The notes under the pieces: generated by a model | Databases searched by the model: none | Seen by the model: the letters and a program-made list of their open reading frames with translations, nothing else | What the model was told of the DNA's origin: nothing | Position numbers and translations under genes: made by a program | Assembly (NCBI GenBank): GCA_017795025.1 | Contig: CP051243.1 | Coordinates: 2,938,897 to 3,002,896 of the forward strand | DNA: 64,000 bases | DNA from: Flavobacteriales bacterium | GTDB lineage: Bacteria > Bacteroidota > Bacteroidia > Flavobacteriales > Schleiferiaceae | Direction of reading: 5' to 3' | Shown here: positions 1 through 8,459 of the stretch, piece by piece | Layout of the letters: every line of letters starts with the position of its first letter | Numbering within the stretch: position 1 is the first letter of the stretch

Positions 1-1
1 T

Positions 2-1099
2 GTAGAAGGCTCCGTAATGCTGGTTGGCGGTGAACCCGGAATTGGTAAGAGTACCTTGCTGTTGCAAATGGCCTTGGGGCTGCAGCATAAAGTACTGTAT
101 GTGAGTGGGGAGGAGAGCGAGCAGCAAGTACAAATGCGGGCCCGCAGGATTGGGATTAAGAACGAAGATTGTTACCTCCTAACGGCCACTTCCACCCAAG
201 AGATTTTTCAGCAAATAAAAAATGAGGACCCCGATGTTTTAATCGTGGACTCCATTCAAACCTTGCACTCCCAATTAATTGAATCGGCCCCAGGCTCCGT
301 TTCTCAAATTAGGCAATGTTCTTCCGAGCTCATCCAGTTTGCTAAGGAAAGCGGCACGCCGGTGTTTTTAATTGGGCATATTACAAAGGAAGGGCAAATA
401 GCCGGACCTAAGCTTTTGGAGCATATGGTAGACACCGTGCTTCAGTTTGAGGGCGACCGACATCATATTTACCGACTTCTAAGATCTCATAAAAACCGCT
501 TCGGCTCTACCCACGAAATTGGGATTTACGAAATGCATGGAGATGGAATGCGGGCGGTGAGCAATCCCTCGCAATTGTTATTATCTGAGCGAGATGCCGA
601 TTTAAGTGGAAATGCAGTCGCCGCCACCTTGGAGGGTATTCGTCCCATGTTGATTGAGATTCAGGCCTTATGCAGTACCGCGGTTTATGGCACTCCACAG
701 AGGAGCACCACGGGTTTCGACACCCGCCGACTTAATATGCTGCTCGCGGTATTGGAAAAACGCTGTGGCTTCCGATTGGCGACTAAGGATGTCTTCTTAA
801 ACATTACTGGCGGTATTCGAGTGGATGATCCCGCAATTGATCTCGCGGTGGTGGCCGCTATTTTAAGTAGCAATGAAGATATGGCCCTTTCGCCGCAAAT
901 ATGTTTTGCCGCCGAAGTTGGACTTTCAGGCGAGTTAAGGCCCGTTCCCCGCCTCGAACAACGGATTAGTGAAGCTGAGAAATTAGGCTTCGAAGAAATT
1001 GTATGTAGTGCCCACAGTAAGTGGAACCGGAAATCGAGTGCCATTAATGTGCTGGAATTTAAAAAGATAGAAGAGGTGTTTCAGCACCTTTTTGGTTAA
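2..1099 (+). CDS. radA: DNA repair protein RadA/Sms, 5' end outside the window
   Basis: This is a RecA-like ATPase that acts in homologous recombination by promoting branch migration. The visible 365 residues start just before the Walker A motif GEPGIGKST, followed by the Walker B strand DVLIVDSIQT, the RadA-specific KNRFG motif near residue 165, and a C-terminal Lon-like domain. RadA is usually about 455 residues, so about 90 are missing, including the zinc-finger N-terminus. The reading frame is open through the left window edge, so the ATG at 17 is internal and not the true start. A hairpin with a T-run follows the stop, which suggests the transcript ends there. The family assignment is secure. 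Confidence 0.95.
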   Translation, partial: VEGSVMLVGGEPGIGKSTLLLQMALGLQHKVLYVSGEESEQQVQMRARRIGIKNEDCYLLTATSTQEIFQQIKNEDPDVLIVDSIQTLHSQLIESAPGSVSQIRQCSSELIQFAKESGTPVFLIGHITKEGQIAGPKLLEHMVDTVLQFEGDRHHIYRLLRSHKNRFGSTHEIGIYEMHGDGMRAVSNPSQLLLSERDADLSGNAVAATLEGIRPMLIEIQALCSTAVYGTPQRSTTGFDTRRLNMLLAVLEKRCGFRLATKDVFLNITGGIRVDDPAIDLAVVAAILSSNEDMALSPQICFAAEVGLSGELRPVPRLEQRISEAEKLGFEEIVCSAHSKWNRKSSAINVLEFKKIEEVFQHLFG

Positions 1100-1102
1100 A
1101 GT

Positions 1103-1129
1103 ATAGTCCAAGCTTATGGACTATTTTTG
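1103..1129 (+). terminator. Intrinsic terminator after radA
   Basis: A perfect 8-bp stem (ATAGTCCA / TGGACTAT) with a 6-nt loop is followed at once by a T-run. It lies 4 bases after the radA stop and before the promoter of the next operon. Confidence 0.8.
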
Positions 1130-1166
1130 GTGATAGATATCATTATTTATTGCTAATCACTTAGCG

Positions 1167-1174
1167 TATTTTTG
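1167..1174 (+). promoter_or_regulatory. Bacteroidota -7 box for the mrp operon
   Basis: TATTTTTG matches the Bacteroidota -7 consensus TAnnTTTG and lies 19 bases before the mrp start codon, which predicts a short leader. No clear -33 TTTG was found at the right distance, so this call is moderate. Confidence 0.5.
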
Positions 1175-1193
1175 ACAAAATTTTAGAATCCCC

Positions 1194-2330
1194 ATGGCAT
1201 ATACCAAACAAGAGGTATTACAAGCTTTAAAAGATATACCGGCCACTAAAGGCGGCACCAATTTGGTGGATGCTGGTCATGTGAAAAATGTGCAAATTTT
1301 TGGCGATGAGCTCGTGGTTGATGTAATCAGCGAGTCTCCCGCTTTGCACGTAAAGAAAAAGTTGGAGGTGGATATCCTCAAGGCGGTCCACGAGAAGGTG
1401 GATGCCAAGATTAAGATCACCGTAAATATTGAAGTCCCCAAGGCGGCAGAGGAGCGGGCGAATATGATTCGCGGTGCCGAATTACCCGGGGTGAAAAACA
1501 TAATTGCCGTGGCTTCCGGAAAAGGAGGCGTGGGCAAATCTACAGTGGCTTCCAACCTTGCGATCAGCTTAAAGCAGATGGGCTTTAAAGTGGGATTAGT
1601 AGATGCTGATATTTACGGACCATCGGTGCCAACTATGTTCGATGTTACCACGGCTCGCCCTGGAACCATTAACGTGAATGGTGAAAGTAAGATGGACCCG
1701 GTAGAAGCCTACGGTATAAAGATCTTGTCGATTGGCTTTTTTGCTAAGCCCGATCAGGCGGTAGTTTGGCGAGGTCCTATGGCTTCCAAAGCCTTAAATC
1801 AGTTGCTTCGCGATGCCCATTGGGGAGAACTCGACTTTATGATTTTAGACCTGCCTCCAGGTACAGGTGATATTCACCTTTCTACGGTGCAGGCTGTTCC
1901 CATTACAGGCGCCGTTATTGTGAGTACGCCCCAAAATGTGGCTTTGGCCGATGCCCGAAAAGGGGTGGCTATGTTTAAAGTAGAGAATATCAATGTTCCG
2001 GTTTTAGGCTTAATTGAAAACATGGCCTATTTCACGCCACCGGAATTACCCGAAAATAAATATTACATCTTTGGTGAAAATGGGGTTAAGAACCTCGCCA
2101 ACCAATTACAAGTGCCTTTCTTAGGGGAATTGCCCATCGTGCAAAGTATCCGGGAAGCAGGGGATGTTGGACATCCTGCCGCCTTGCAAGAAGGTACCGA
2201 GGTGCAAAAGGCCTTCGAAAGCATTGCGCGTCGAACCGTTGAGGAATTAGTTCGCCGTAATGAAGAACTTCCACCAACAGAAGTGACTAGAATTACTACT
2301 ATGGCCGGTTGCTCGGCTGCTAAGAATTAA
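1194..2330 (+). CDS. mrp: Mrp/ApbC-type P-loop ATPase, Fe-S cluster carrier
   Basis: This cytosolic MinD-like ATPase of the Mrp/ApbC/Nbp35 family carries or delivers iron-sulfur clusters. A MIP18/DUF59 domain occupies about residues 1-85. The deviant Walker A motif GKGGVGKST is at residues 109-117 and the later switch motif DLPPGTGDIH is present. Where many Mrp proteins carry CPxC after ENMSYF, this one reads ENMAYFTPPELPENKYY with no cysteines. From memory, other Bacteroidota Mrp proteins share that form. The only other C-terminal cysteine seen is in MAGCSAAKN. It is the first gene of an operon with an Nfu-like scaffold 4 bases downstream and then KorAB, which fits a role in maturing Fe-S enzymes. 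Confidence 0.93.
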   Translation: MAYTKQEVLQALKDIPATKGGTNLVDAGHVKNVQIFGDELVVDVISESPALHVKKKLEVDILKAVHEKVDAKIKITVNIEVPKAAEERANMIRGAELPGVKNIIAVASGKGGVGKSTVASNLAISLKQMGFKVGLVDADIYGPSVPTMFDVTTARPGTINVNGESKMDPVEAYGIKILSIGFFAKPDQAVVWRGPMASKALNQLLRDAHWGELDFMILDLPPGTGDIHLSTVQAVPITGAVIVSTPQNVALADARKGVAMFKVENINVPVLGLIENMAYFTPPELPENKYYIFGENGVKNLANQLQVPFLGELPIVQSIREAGDVGHPAALQEGTEVQKAFESIARRTVEELVRRNEELPPTEVTRITTMAGCSAAKN

Positions 2331-2334
2331 AGCT

Positions 2335-2583
2335 ATGGAGAACCGTAACGACATCTTGAACCGCATTCATGCTGCTTTAGAAGAGGTGCGCCCTTTTTTA
2401 AAGTCGGATGGAGGCGACATTACTCTAGTAGACCTAGAGGATGACGGTACCGTAAAAGTACAATTGCATGGAGCCTGCATTGGCTGCAGTGTGAATCAAA
2501 TGACCCTGAAAAGCGGGGTGGAAATGACGATTAAAAAACATGCACCCGAGGTCACCTCGGTGGTCGAGGTCAGCATGGTCTGA
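2335..2583 (+). CDS. NifU C-terminal-domain (Nfu) Fe-S scaffold
   Basis: An 82-residue protein made only of the NifU C-terminal domain. The cluster-binding CxxC is residues 48-51 (GACIGCSVNQMT). SDGGDI at residues 24-29 is typical of the family. Stand-alone Nfu domains pass a [4Fe-4S] cluster to client proteins, and two such subunits normally share one cluster. The gene sits 4 bases after mrp and 5 before korA, so the three are almost certainly co-transcribed. The assignment is firm; the client is inferred from the neighbours. Confidence 0.92.
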   Translation: MENRNDILNRIHAALEEVRPFLKSDGGDITLVDLEDDGTVKVQLHGACIGCSVNQMTLKSGVEMTIKKHAPEVTSVVEVSMV

Positions 2584-2588
2584 ACTCA

Positions 2589-4412
2589 ATGAAAGAGAAC
2601 CAAAGCCTTAAAAAGGTTACTATACTTTTTGCCGGAGATAGTGGAGATGGAATCCAATTGGCCGGCTCACAATTTGCCAATACCGTTGCCTTAGCGGGGA
2701 ACGATTTGAGCACTTTCCCTGATTTCCCTGCCGAGATCCGCGCCCCTATTGGTACGGTTTCGGGGGTGTCTGGCTTTCAAATAAACTTTGGTAGTGAAGA
2801 GATTCACACCCCCGGGGGTCGCCCCGATGTTTTAGTGGCCCTCAACGCTGCCGCTTACCGCAAGAACTTTCCTAATCTTAAGTCGGCCGGAACCATCATT
2901 GTTGATCCAGCGGGTTTTGACAAGAAAAACCTCCGTTTGGCGGGTTATGATGACGAGGAAAACCCTTTGAACAATAAGCCTTCCGACTATCAGTTTTACG
3001 AAATTGAGGTTACCCGTTTAAATCGCGATGCCATGAAAGAGCTTGACATCGCTCCACGCGACCGCGATCGTTCCCGCAATTTCTTTGTACTGGGCTTCAT
3101 CTATTTCCTCTACAACCGTGATGTGCAGGTAACCTTAAATTTCTTAGACGAGAAGTTTAAACATAAACCATCTGCCCTTGAGGCAAACCGGAAAGCGCTA
3201 ATGGCGGGATACAACTATGGAGATACCATAGAGGCCATTACCCGCTATCGAATTGAGAAGGCGAAATTACCGCCGGGGAAATACCGCAATATTACGGGGA
3301 ATCAGGCTTTAGCCTTGGGCTTGATTGCCGCAGCTAAAAAGAGTGAATTGGAGCTTTTCTATGGTTCCTATCCTATTACCCCCGCTTCCGATATTCTTCA
3401 CGAATTAGCGGCCAAAAAGAACTATGGCGTAAAAACCTTTCAGGCCGAAGATGAGATTGCAGCGATCACATCCGCTATTGGCGCCAGCTTTGGAGGAGCC
3501 TTAGGCGTAACCGGAACCTCGGGACCAGGTATGGCGCTAAAAACCGAGGCCTTGGGTTTGGCTATGATGTTGGAATTGCCCTTGGTGGTGGTTAATGTGC
3601 AAAGAGGTGGACCTAGTACCGGCCTGCCGACTAAAACTGAGCAAAGTGATTTGATGCAGGCGCTGTACGGTCGTAACGGCGAAACGCCCATTCCCGTAAT
3701 TGCGGCCTCATCGCCATCCGATTGCTTTTGGACCGCCTTTGAAGCGGCGAAATATGCCATTGAGCACATGACCCCAGTGATTGTGTTGAGTGACGGCTAT
3801 ATTGCCAATAGCTCCGAACCTTGGTTGTTTCCAAAGTCGAGTGACCTAAGCGAGATCAACCCGCCCTTCCGCAAAGAGGCGGCGAACTATTTGCCTTACG
3901 AACGTGATGCCCGCGAAGTTCGCGAATGGGCCATTCCTGGAACTGCTGGATTAGAGCATCGCTTAGGAGGCTTAGAAAAGGAAGACAAAACCGGTAATGT
4001 GAGCTACGATCCCGAGAACCACGAGTTAATGGTAAAAACACGGGCTCGCAAAGTTGCCGTACTGGCCAAAGATTACCCGAAAACTGAAATACTACTCGGT
4101 AAGCCGGAGGGCGATTTACTAGTGCTAGGCTGGGGGAATACCAAGGGCGCTATTCACGTGGCGGTGACGCAGGCTTTGGCCGAAGGTTTAGCAGTTGCGC
4201 AAGTGCATTTAAGGCATCTTAACCCCTTACCCGATGACCTGGGGGCTGTACTTAAAAACTACAAGCGCGTGCTTATTCCTGAGCTTAATGACGGGCAATT
4301 GGTGCGATTGATTAGAGACCGATATTTGGTGCCAGCTGAGGTCTTGGATAAGATTCAGGGTAAACCCTTCTTAGCCGAGGAGATTCTGTTTGCGATAAAA
4401 AAAATGATTTGA
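2589..4412 (+). CDS. korA: 2-oxoacid:ferredoxin oxidoreductase, fused gamma-alpha subunit
   Basis: This subunit of a thiamine-diphosphate enzyme oxidatively decarboxylates a 2-oxoacid to acyl-CoA and reduces ferredoxin. Residues about 1-190 form the gamma domain (FAGDSGDGIQLAG near the start). The alpha subunit follows, with GSYPITPASDILHELA and then the pyrimidine-binding region GTSGPGMALK. The 607-residue gamma-alpha fusion is the usual arrangement in Bacteroidota, where it is called 2-oxoglutarate ferredoxin oxidoreductase. The substrate is inferred from that usage, not seen. korB starts 1 base after the stop. Confidence 0.9.
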   Translation: MKENQSLKKVTILFAGDSGDGIQLAGSQFANTVALAGNDLSTFPDFPAEIRAPIGTVSGVSGFQINFGSEEIHTPGGRPDVLVALNAAAYRKNFPNLKSAGTIIVDPAGFDKKNLRLAGYDDEENPLNNKPSDYQFYEIEVTRLNRDAMKELDIAPRDRDRSRNFFVLGFIYFLYNRDVQVTLNFLDEKFKHKPSALEANRKALMAGYNYGDTIEAITRYRIEKAKLPPGKYRNITGNQALALGLIAAAKKSELELFYGSYPITPASDILHELAAKKNYGVKTFQAEDEIAAITSAIGASFGGALGVTGTSGPGMALKTEALGLAMMLELPLVVVNVQRGGPSTGLPTKTEQSDLMQALYGRNGETPIPVIAASSPSDCFWTAFEAAKYAIEHMTPVIVLSDGYIANSSEPWLFPKSSDLSEINPPFRKEAANYLPYERDAREVREWAIPGTAGLEHRLGGLEKEDKTGNVSYDPENHELMVKTRARKVAVLAKDYPKTEILLGKPEGDLLVLGWGNTKGAIHVAVTQALAEGLAVAQVHLRHLNPLPDDLGAVLKNYKRVLIPELNDGQLVRLIRDRYLVPAEVLDKIQGKPFLAEEILFAIKKMI

Positions 4413-4413
4413 G

Positions 4414-5421
4414 ATGGAGGCTACCGAAAAACTAAACGCACGCGACTTTAGCAGCGATCAAGAGGTAAAGTGGTGCCCAGGATGTGGAGATTATAGCATC
4501 TTAAAACAAATGCAATCTGTTTTACCCGAAATGGGGATACCGCGGGAGAATATTGTTTTCATTTCTGGTATTGGCTGTAGTTCCCGTTTCCCGTATTACA
4601 TGAATACTTATGGGATGCACAGTATTCACGGACGCGCTCCGGCTGTGGCCACGGGCCTTAAGCTTAGTAATCCCGACTTAAGCGTTTGGGTAATTACCGG
4701 AGATGGTGATGGAATGAGTATTGGCGGGAATCATTTAATTCACGTGCTACGACGTAATGTAGACCTTAATATTCTGCTCTTTAACAATCAAATTTACGGA
4801 CTCACCAAGGGACAGTATTCCCCCACATCTGAGGTGGGTAAAAAAACCAAAAGCTCCCCAATAGGTAGTTTGGATCATCCTTTTAATCCTGCAGCTCTGG
4901 CCTTGGGCTCCGATGCTACTTTTGTGGCCCGCAGTATCGACCGTGACCCCAAGCATATGCGTAGCATTTTAGCGGCGGCCGAAGCACATAAGGGCAGCAG
5001 TTTTGTTGAGGTGTATCAAAATTGTAATGTCTTTAATGATGGCACCTTCCTAAACTTCACCGATAAAAAGCTAAAGGATGCCTATATCCTCCACCTAGAA
5101 GAAGGGCAGCCTTTAATTTATGATGAAGGGAAAAAGGGAATTCGCTTAAATGGCTTAAAGCCCGAAATTGTTAATCTCGAAGATGGTGCCTCGGCAAATG
5201 ACCTTTGGATTCACGATTCTAAGGACCCCACCAAGGCCTATATTTTAAGCCGCTTTTTTGATGCTAACTTCCCCCGTCCTTTTGGTATTTTATACCAAGA
5301 AGATCGCCCTTGTTACGAAGATGGGGTGGTAGATCAAATTGAACGTGCCCAGGCGGTGCAAGGGGAGGGGGATTTGGATGCCTTACTCGAAGGAAGCCGC
5401 AGTTGGGAAGTAGAAGCCTAG
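4414..5421 (+). CDS. korB: 2-oxoacid:ferredoxin oxidoreductase beta subunit
   Basis: This is the thiamine-diphosphate-binding beta subunit, partner of the preceding korA. WCPGCGDYSILK near residue 20 and GIGCSSRF near residue 53 supply conserved cysteines. The diphosphate/Mg motif is GDGDGMSIGGNH, followed by LLFNNQIYGLTKGQYSPT. At 335 residues it is the normal length. The last 4 bases overlap the 3' end of the convergent histidine kinase gene, and no separate terminator is visible. This closes the mrp-nfu-korA-korB operon. Confidence 0.92.
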   Translation: MEATEKLNARDFSSDQEVKWCPGCGDYSILKQMQSVLPEMGIPRENIVFISGIGCSSRFPYYMNTYGMHSIHGRAPAVATGLKLSNPDLSVWVITGDGDGMSIGGNHLIHVLRRNVDLNILLFNNQIYGLTKGQYSPTSEVGKKTKSSPIGSLDHPFNPAALALGSDATFVARSIDRDPKHMRSILAAAEAHKGSSFVEVYQNCNVFNDGTFLNFTDKKLKDAYILHLEEGQPLIYDEGKKGIRLNGLKPEIVNLEDGASANDLWIHDSKDPTKAYILSRFFDANFPRPFGILYQEDRPCYEDGVVDQIERAQAVQGEGDLDALLEGSRSWEVEA

Positions 5422-6776
5422 GTTTCGCAAAAGCAAAGTTTAAATAAGGTGCCTTCGCCCTTTACACTTTGCACTTTAAGGTCCCCTTGATGAGACTTCA
5501 TGATATTTTTACTCAAGCTTAAGCCTATGCCCGTTCCACTTTTACGCGTGCTAAAGAAGGGAACAAAAATTTGAGAGAGTAAATCGGGGTCAATGCCTTC
5601 ACCATTATCACGCACGTAAAGGGTTAAACCCTCCTCTCGTAGTTCGGCACTGAGCTCAATAAAGGCATTTTCAACACCTTCCAGGGCCGGAAAAGCATTC
5701 TTAATCAGATTGATGAGTACCTGCTCAATCATCTTTTTATCTGCCTTTAGGGCGAGGCGGTTTTGCAATAGGCGATAGCTAAGCTGCACCTGATGCGATT
5801 CGGCCTCCTTTTTCATCAGCTGTACCACTTCATCGAATAGCTCCTGAACGGGAATCACGGATTTTTCGGGGGCTGGCAGTTGACTCAATTTCCGGTATTC
5901 TTCTACAAAGCTGAGCATGCCCTTACTGCGTCGGATAATGGTACGGAGCGCTTCGTGCATGTCGGTTAAATCCTCCACACTTAGCTCTTCAGGTTTCTTG
6001 GTTTTGCCCTCTTGCTGAATCATCCCTTGCAAGGTTTCACTTAAGCTCACCACAGGCGTCACCGAATTCATAACCTCATGAGCTAGAATACGAATCAGAC
6101 GATGCCAAGCCTCCATTTCTTTTTCCTCTAAAGCGTGGCGCATGGTGCCTATGCTAATTAAATGGTAGTTCATGCCCGCCAGTTGCAAGTGCTGCAAATC
6201 GAGGTAGTATTCTTCTGCCCCCGAGCTGCTTTCTCGGGTCCATAACTTGCGGCCGGTAAAGTCAAAGTCGCCAATTACTTTAGCTAAATCCGGCAAGCGT
6301 TCCTCCAGGCGCTTCCAATGTTGAAAGCCTGGAATGTCGAGCAGTTCCTGGCATTTTTCGTTGGTGAGCAAAATCTTTCCTTCTTCATCTACCAAAAGAA
6401 TTCCCAAGCTTAAATTTTGCAGGATTAAGGATAAAATTTGATCGCGATGATCACCTTTAACCTTCGACTCGTGAATAATACTCAGCATGCGATTAAACTC
6501 CTGCTCTAATTCGGCGAAGGCCTTTCCAGATCGCGCCAAATCAAAGCGGGTGCTGAGGTCTCCGTAGCGAACCGCTTCTAAAAACTTTCGGGTTTCAACC
6601 AGCAGCTTCCGCTGATAATACCACCACTCTAATACTTGTCCTATAATGATGAGGACCAGAACGATTTTAATGAAAATGAGGTTGTAGGCATAGGAGGTAT
6701 AGAATAAAAGCCCCATGCTAAACAGGAGGAAAATGAGCCTCAGGCTGCTTTGTATAGAATAAGACCTAAAGTTCAT
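5418..6776 (-). CDS. NtrY-like sensor histidine kinase
   Basis: A membrane-bound kinase that should phosphorylate the response regulator encoded just upstream. Two adjacent membrane segments lie at about residues 13-48, with almost no periplasmic loop. A HAMP-like linker and a PAS-like region (about 110-215) follow. The H-box AHEVMNSVTPV puts the phosphorylated His near residue 233. N and G boxes (LINLIKNAF, DNGEGI, GTGIGLSLS) follow. I chose the ATG at 6776 because it overlaps the regulator's 3' end by only 11 bases; a longer reading from 6848 would bury 24 extra residues in that gene. With almost no outer sensor domain, the signal is probably in the membrane or cytoplasm. Confidence 0.88.
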   Translation of the reverse strand: MNFRSYSIQSSLRLIFLLFSMGLLFYTSYAYNLIFIKIVLVLIIIGQVLEWWYYQRKLLVETRKFLEAVRYGDLSTRFDLARSGKAFAELEQEFNRMLSIIHESKVKGDHRDQILSLILQNLSLGILLVDEEGKILLTNEKCQELLDIPGFQHWKRLEERLPDLAKVIGDFDFTGRKLWTRESSSGAEEYYLDLQHLQLAGMNYHLISIGTMRHALEEKEMEAWHRLIRILAHEVMNSVTPVVSLSETLQGMIQQEGKTKKPEELSVEDLTDMHEALRTIIRRSKGMLSFVEEYRKLSQLPAPEKSVIPVQELFDEVVQLMKKEAESHQVQLSYRLLQNRLALKADKKMIEQVLINLIKNAFPALEGVENAFIELSAELREEGLTLYVRDNGEGIDPDLLSQIFVPFFSTRKSGTGIGLSLSKNIMKSHQGDLKVQSVKGEGTLFKLCFCET

Positions 6777-8127
6777 ACTTTTCCATTCTTCGGTATAAGG
6801 CGGCACGGGTGAGTCCAAGGTCCTTAGCGGCTTTCGAAATATTGCCACGGTGTTTATCCAAGGCTTGTAGCACTAAGTGACGCTCCATTTCTTCTAAATT
6901 TAAACCAGCGGGCTTGGCCGCCTGGCCGCCCCGTAATTGTAAATCTTCTGCTTGGACCTCTTTACCAGTGCTTAAAATTACCGCTCTTTCCATGCTATGC
7001 TCTAACTCCCGCACATTTCCGGGCCAGTGGTATTCGCAAAGCGCATCAATGGCGGCTAGGCTTAAGTGCAAACTTTCTTTCTGATATTTTTTACAAAATC
7101 GCTCAAAGAATTTCCGCGCTAATAGTGGAATATCTTCCTGCCGATCCCGTAAGGGAGGAACCACTACCTCCACAGTGTTAATGCGGTACAAGAGGTCTTG
7201 ACGAAAGCGCTTTTCTTCCACCCAGTCGTGCAAAGGGCTATTGGTTGCACAAATAAGGCGCACATTAACCTTACGACTTTGATTTTCGCCAACCCTTCTA
7301 ATTTCTTGGGATTGCAAGGCATGCAAAAGTTTGGATTGCAGACTGAGGTCTAAATTCCCGATTTCATCTAAGAAGAGGCTGCCCTCATCAGCCGATTCAA
7401 AACGACCGGGCTTGTCTTCTGAAGCATCCGTAAAGGATCCCTTCTTATGTCCGAAAAGCTCGCTTTCAAACAAGCTAGGGGCAATAGCGCCAAGGTCTAC
7501 CGTAACGAAGGGTTCCGTTTTTCGCATGCTCATCCGATGGATGCTTAAAGCTAAGGCACTTTTACCCGTTCCATTTTCGCCCAGCAAGAGAATATTGGCG
7601 TCGGTTTCAGCCACCTTTCGCAAGGTTTCCAAAACGCTCTGCATGCTTGGGGAACGACTAATTAAGTCCTCCTCTTTTAAGGCCGCTTGATCTTCCCACT
7701 GCTTATTGGTGTTTTGCAAGCGCGCTACCTTTTGCTTTTCCCGCGCAAGCTTGAGGGCATTGTTTATAGTAGCCAGCAATTTTTCGTTGGTCCAGGGCTT
7801 CAGCACAAAATCAAAGGCCCCTTCTTTAATCGCTTTTACGGCCAATTCCACTTCTCCGTAGGCGGTCATTAATACGACCTGCGTACCCGGACTTAATTCC
7901 CGAATATGTTTAAGCCAGTAAATTCCCTCGGCCCCATCATTGCGCCCCTTGCGAAAGTTCATGTCTAAAAGAACCAAGTCAATGGCTTGCCGACTAAGGA
8001 TTTGGTTGAGGTCGGAAGGGTCTTCGGTGGTCTCTACTTTTTGAAAGTGTTGCTTAAGCAGAATTCGAGCGCTGGTAAGCACGTCAGGGTCATCATCAAC
8101 AATGAGTATGTGGTAAGGCTTTTTCAC
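6766..8127 (-). CDS. NtrC-family sigma-54-dependent response regulator
   Basis: A 453-residue activator with a receiver domain (acidic DDD at 11-13, phospho-Asp near 55 in LLDMNF), a sigma-54 AAA+ domain (Walker A GENGTGKSALA, then SLFLDEIGNL) and a C-terminal Fis-type helix-turn-helix (NISKAAKDLGLTRAALYRR). The loop that contacts sigma-54 reads GSFTDA instead of GAFTGA. From memory, GAFTDA-like variants are common in Bacteroidota, so it should still be active. It is divergent from an ABC transporter operon, and two palindromes plus a sigma-54 promoter lie in the gap, so that operon is its probable target. The palindromes begin 21 bases from its own start, which suggests autoregulation. Confidence 0.93.
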   Translation of the reverse strand: MKKPYHILIVDDDPDVLTSARILLKQHFQKVETTEDPSDLNQILSRQAIDLVLLDMNFRKGRNDGAEGIYWLKHIRELSPGTQVVLMTAYGEVELAVKAIKEGAFDFVLKPWTNEKLLATINNALKLAREKQKVARLQNTNKQWEDQAALKEEDLISRSPSMQSVLETLRKVAETDANILLLGENGTGKSALALSIHRMSMRKTEPFVTVDLGAIAPSLFESELFGHKKGSFTDASEDKPGRFESADEGSLFLDEIGNLDLSLQSKLLHALQSQEIRRVGENQSRKVNVRLICATNSPLHDWVEEKRFRQDLLYRINTVEVVVPPLRDRQEDIPLLARKFFERFCKKYQKESLHLSLAAIDALCEYHWPGNVRELEHSMERAVILSTGKEVQAEDLQLRGGQAAKPAGLNLEEMERHLVLQALDKHRGNISKAAKDLGLTRAALYRRMEKYEL

Positions 8128-8147
8128 ATATCGAAGGTAAGGGTCTC

Positions 8148-8185
8148 TGTTCGAAAACGAACAAACAACTGTTCGGAAATGAACA
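8148..8185. promoter_or_regulatory. Twin palindromic enhancer sites for the NtrC-type regulator
   Basis: Two 16-bp palindromes lie in tandem: TGTTCGAAAACGAACA at 8148-8163 (perfect) and TGTTCGGAAATGAACA at 8170-8185 (one mismatched pair). Their centres are 22 bp apart, about two helical turns, which suits cooperative binding of dimers on one DNA face. They lie about 80-117 bp before the transcription start predicted from the sigma-54 promoter at 8238. That is the normal range for enhancer-binding proteins. Binding by the adjacent regulator is inferred. Confidence 0.8.
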
Positions 8186-8237
8186 GCATTTTAAATGGGA
8201 TAAAACATAAACACCTGTAAAAAAGGCACTTAGGTTT

Positions 8238-8254
8238 TTGGCACAGCCTTCGCC
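8238..8254 (+). promoter_or_regulatory. Sigma-54 (-24/-12) promoter
   Basis: TTGGCACAGCCTTCGCC matches the sigma-54 consensus TTGGCACGnnnnTTGCT. The invariant GG (8240-8241) and GC (8252-8253) have the required spacing. It predicts a start near 8265 directed at the ABC transporter genes. It sits downstream of two palindromes and beside a sigma-54 activator gene, which makes chance unlikely. Confidence 0.8.
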
Positions 8255-8289
8255 TTATAGAAGGATGAAAACTAAAGCGTAAAAATTTT

Positions 8290-8440
8290 AATAAAAACCC
8301 CGGCGCTCACCAAGGCAACGTTCTTTTAAAATTCGTTCGGACTGCAAAATTGAATTTGGTTGTTTAATTAGTTCAAGTAGCAGAATTTAGGGTTAAATCG
8401 GTTATCCTCTGCAGTCCCACGAACCTCCGGGGTTTTTATT
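8290..8440 (+). ncRNA. Long structured RNA element (leader or small RNA), unidentified
   Basis: A perfect 14-bp pairing closes the element: 8290-8303 with 8427-8440 (CCCCGG / CCGGGG core, then a T-run). Inside it, GACTGCA (8340-8346) pairs with TGCAGTC (8410-8416), and GTTCG (8334-8338) pairs with CGAAC (8420-8424) across a small bulge. About 30 unpaired bases lie on the 5' side, and an AT-rich arm forms the tip. No open reading frame explains it. It lies in the predicted 5' leader of the sigma-54 transcript, so it could be a regulatory leader or attenuator. A free small RNA (the rod shape recalls 6S-type RNA) is the alternative. The pairing is clear; the class is not. Confidence 0.5.
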
Positions 8441-8459
8441 TCAATAAGCGTCCTATCCT

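Noticed and set aside
6777-6848. Longer start of the NtrY-like kinase at 6848
   Set aside because: It would overlap the response regulator gene by 83 bases; the ATG at 6776 gives a normal 11-base overlap and starts directly at the membrane helix.
8290-8440. Naming the structured element as SRP RNA, tmRNA or RNase P RNA
   Set aside because: The GGAAG SRP signature, a tmRNA tag frame with tRNA-like ends, and RNase P core motifs are all absent. A 6S-type identity stays open but unproven.
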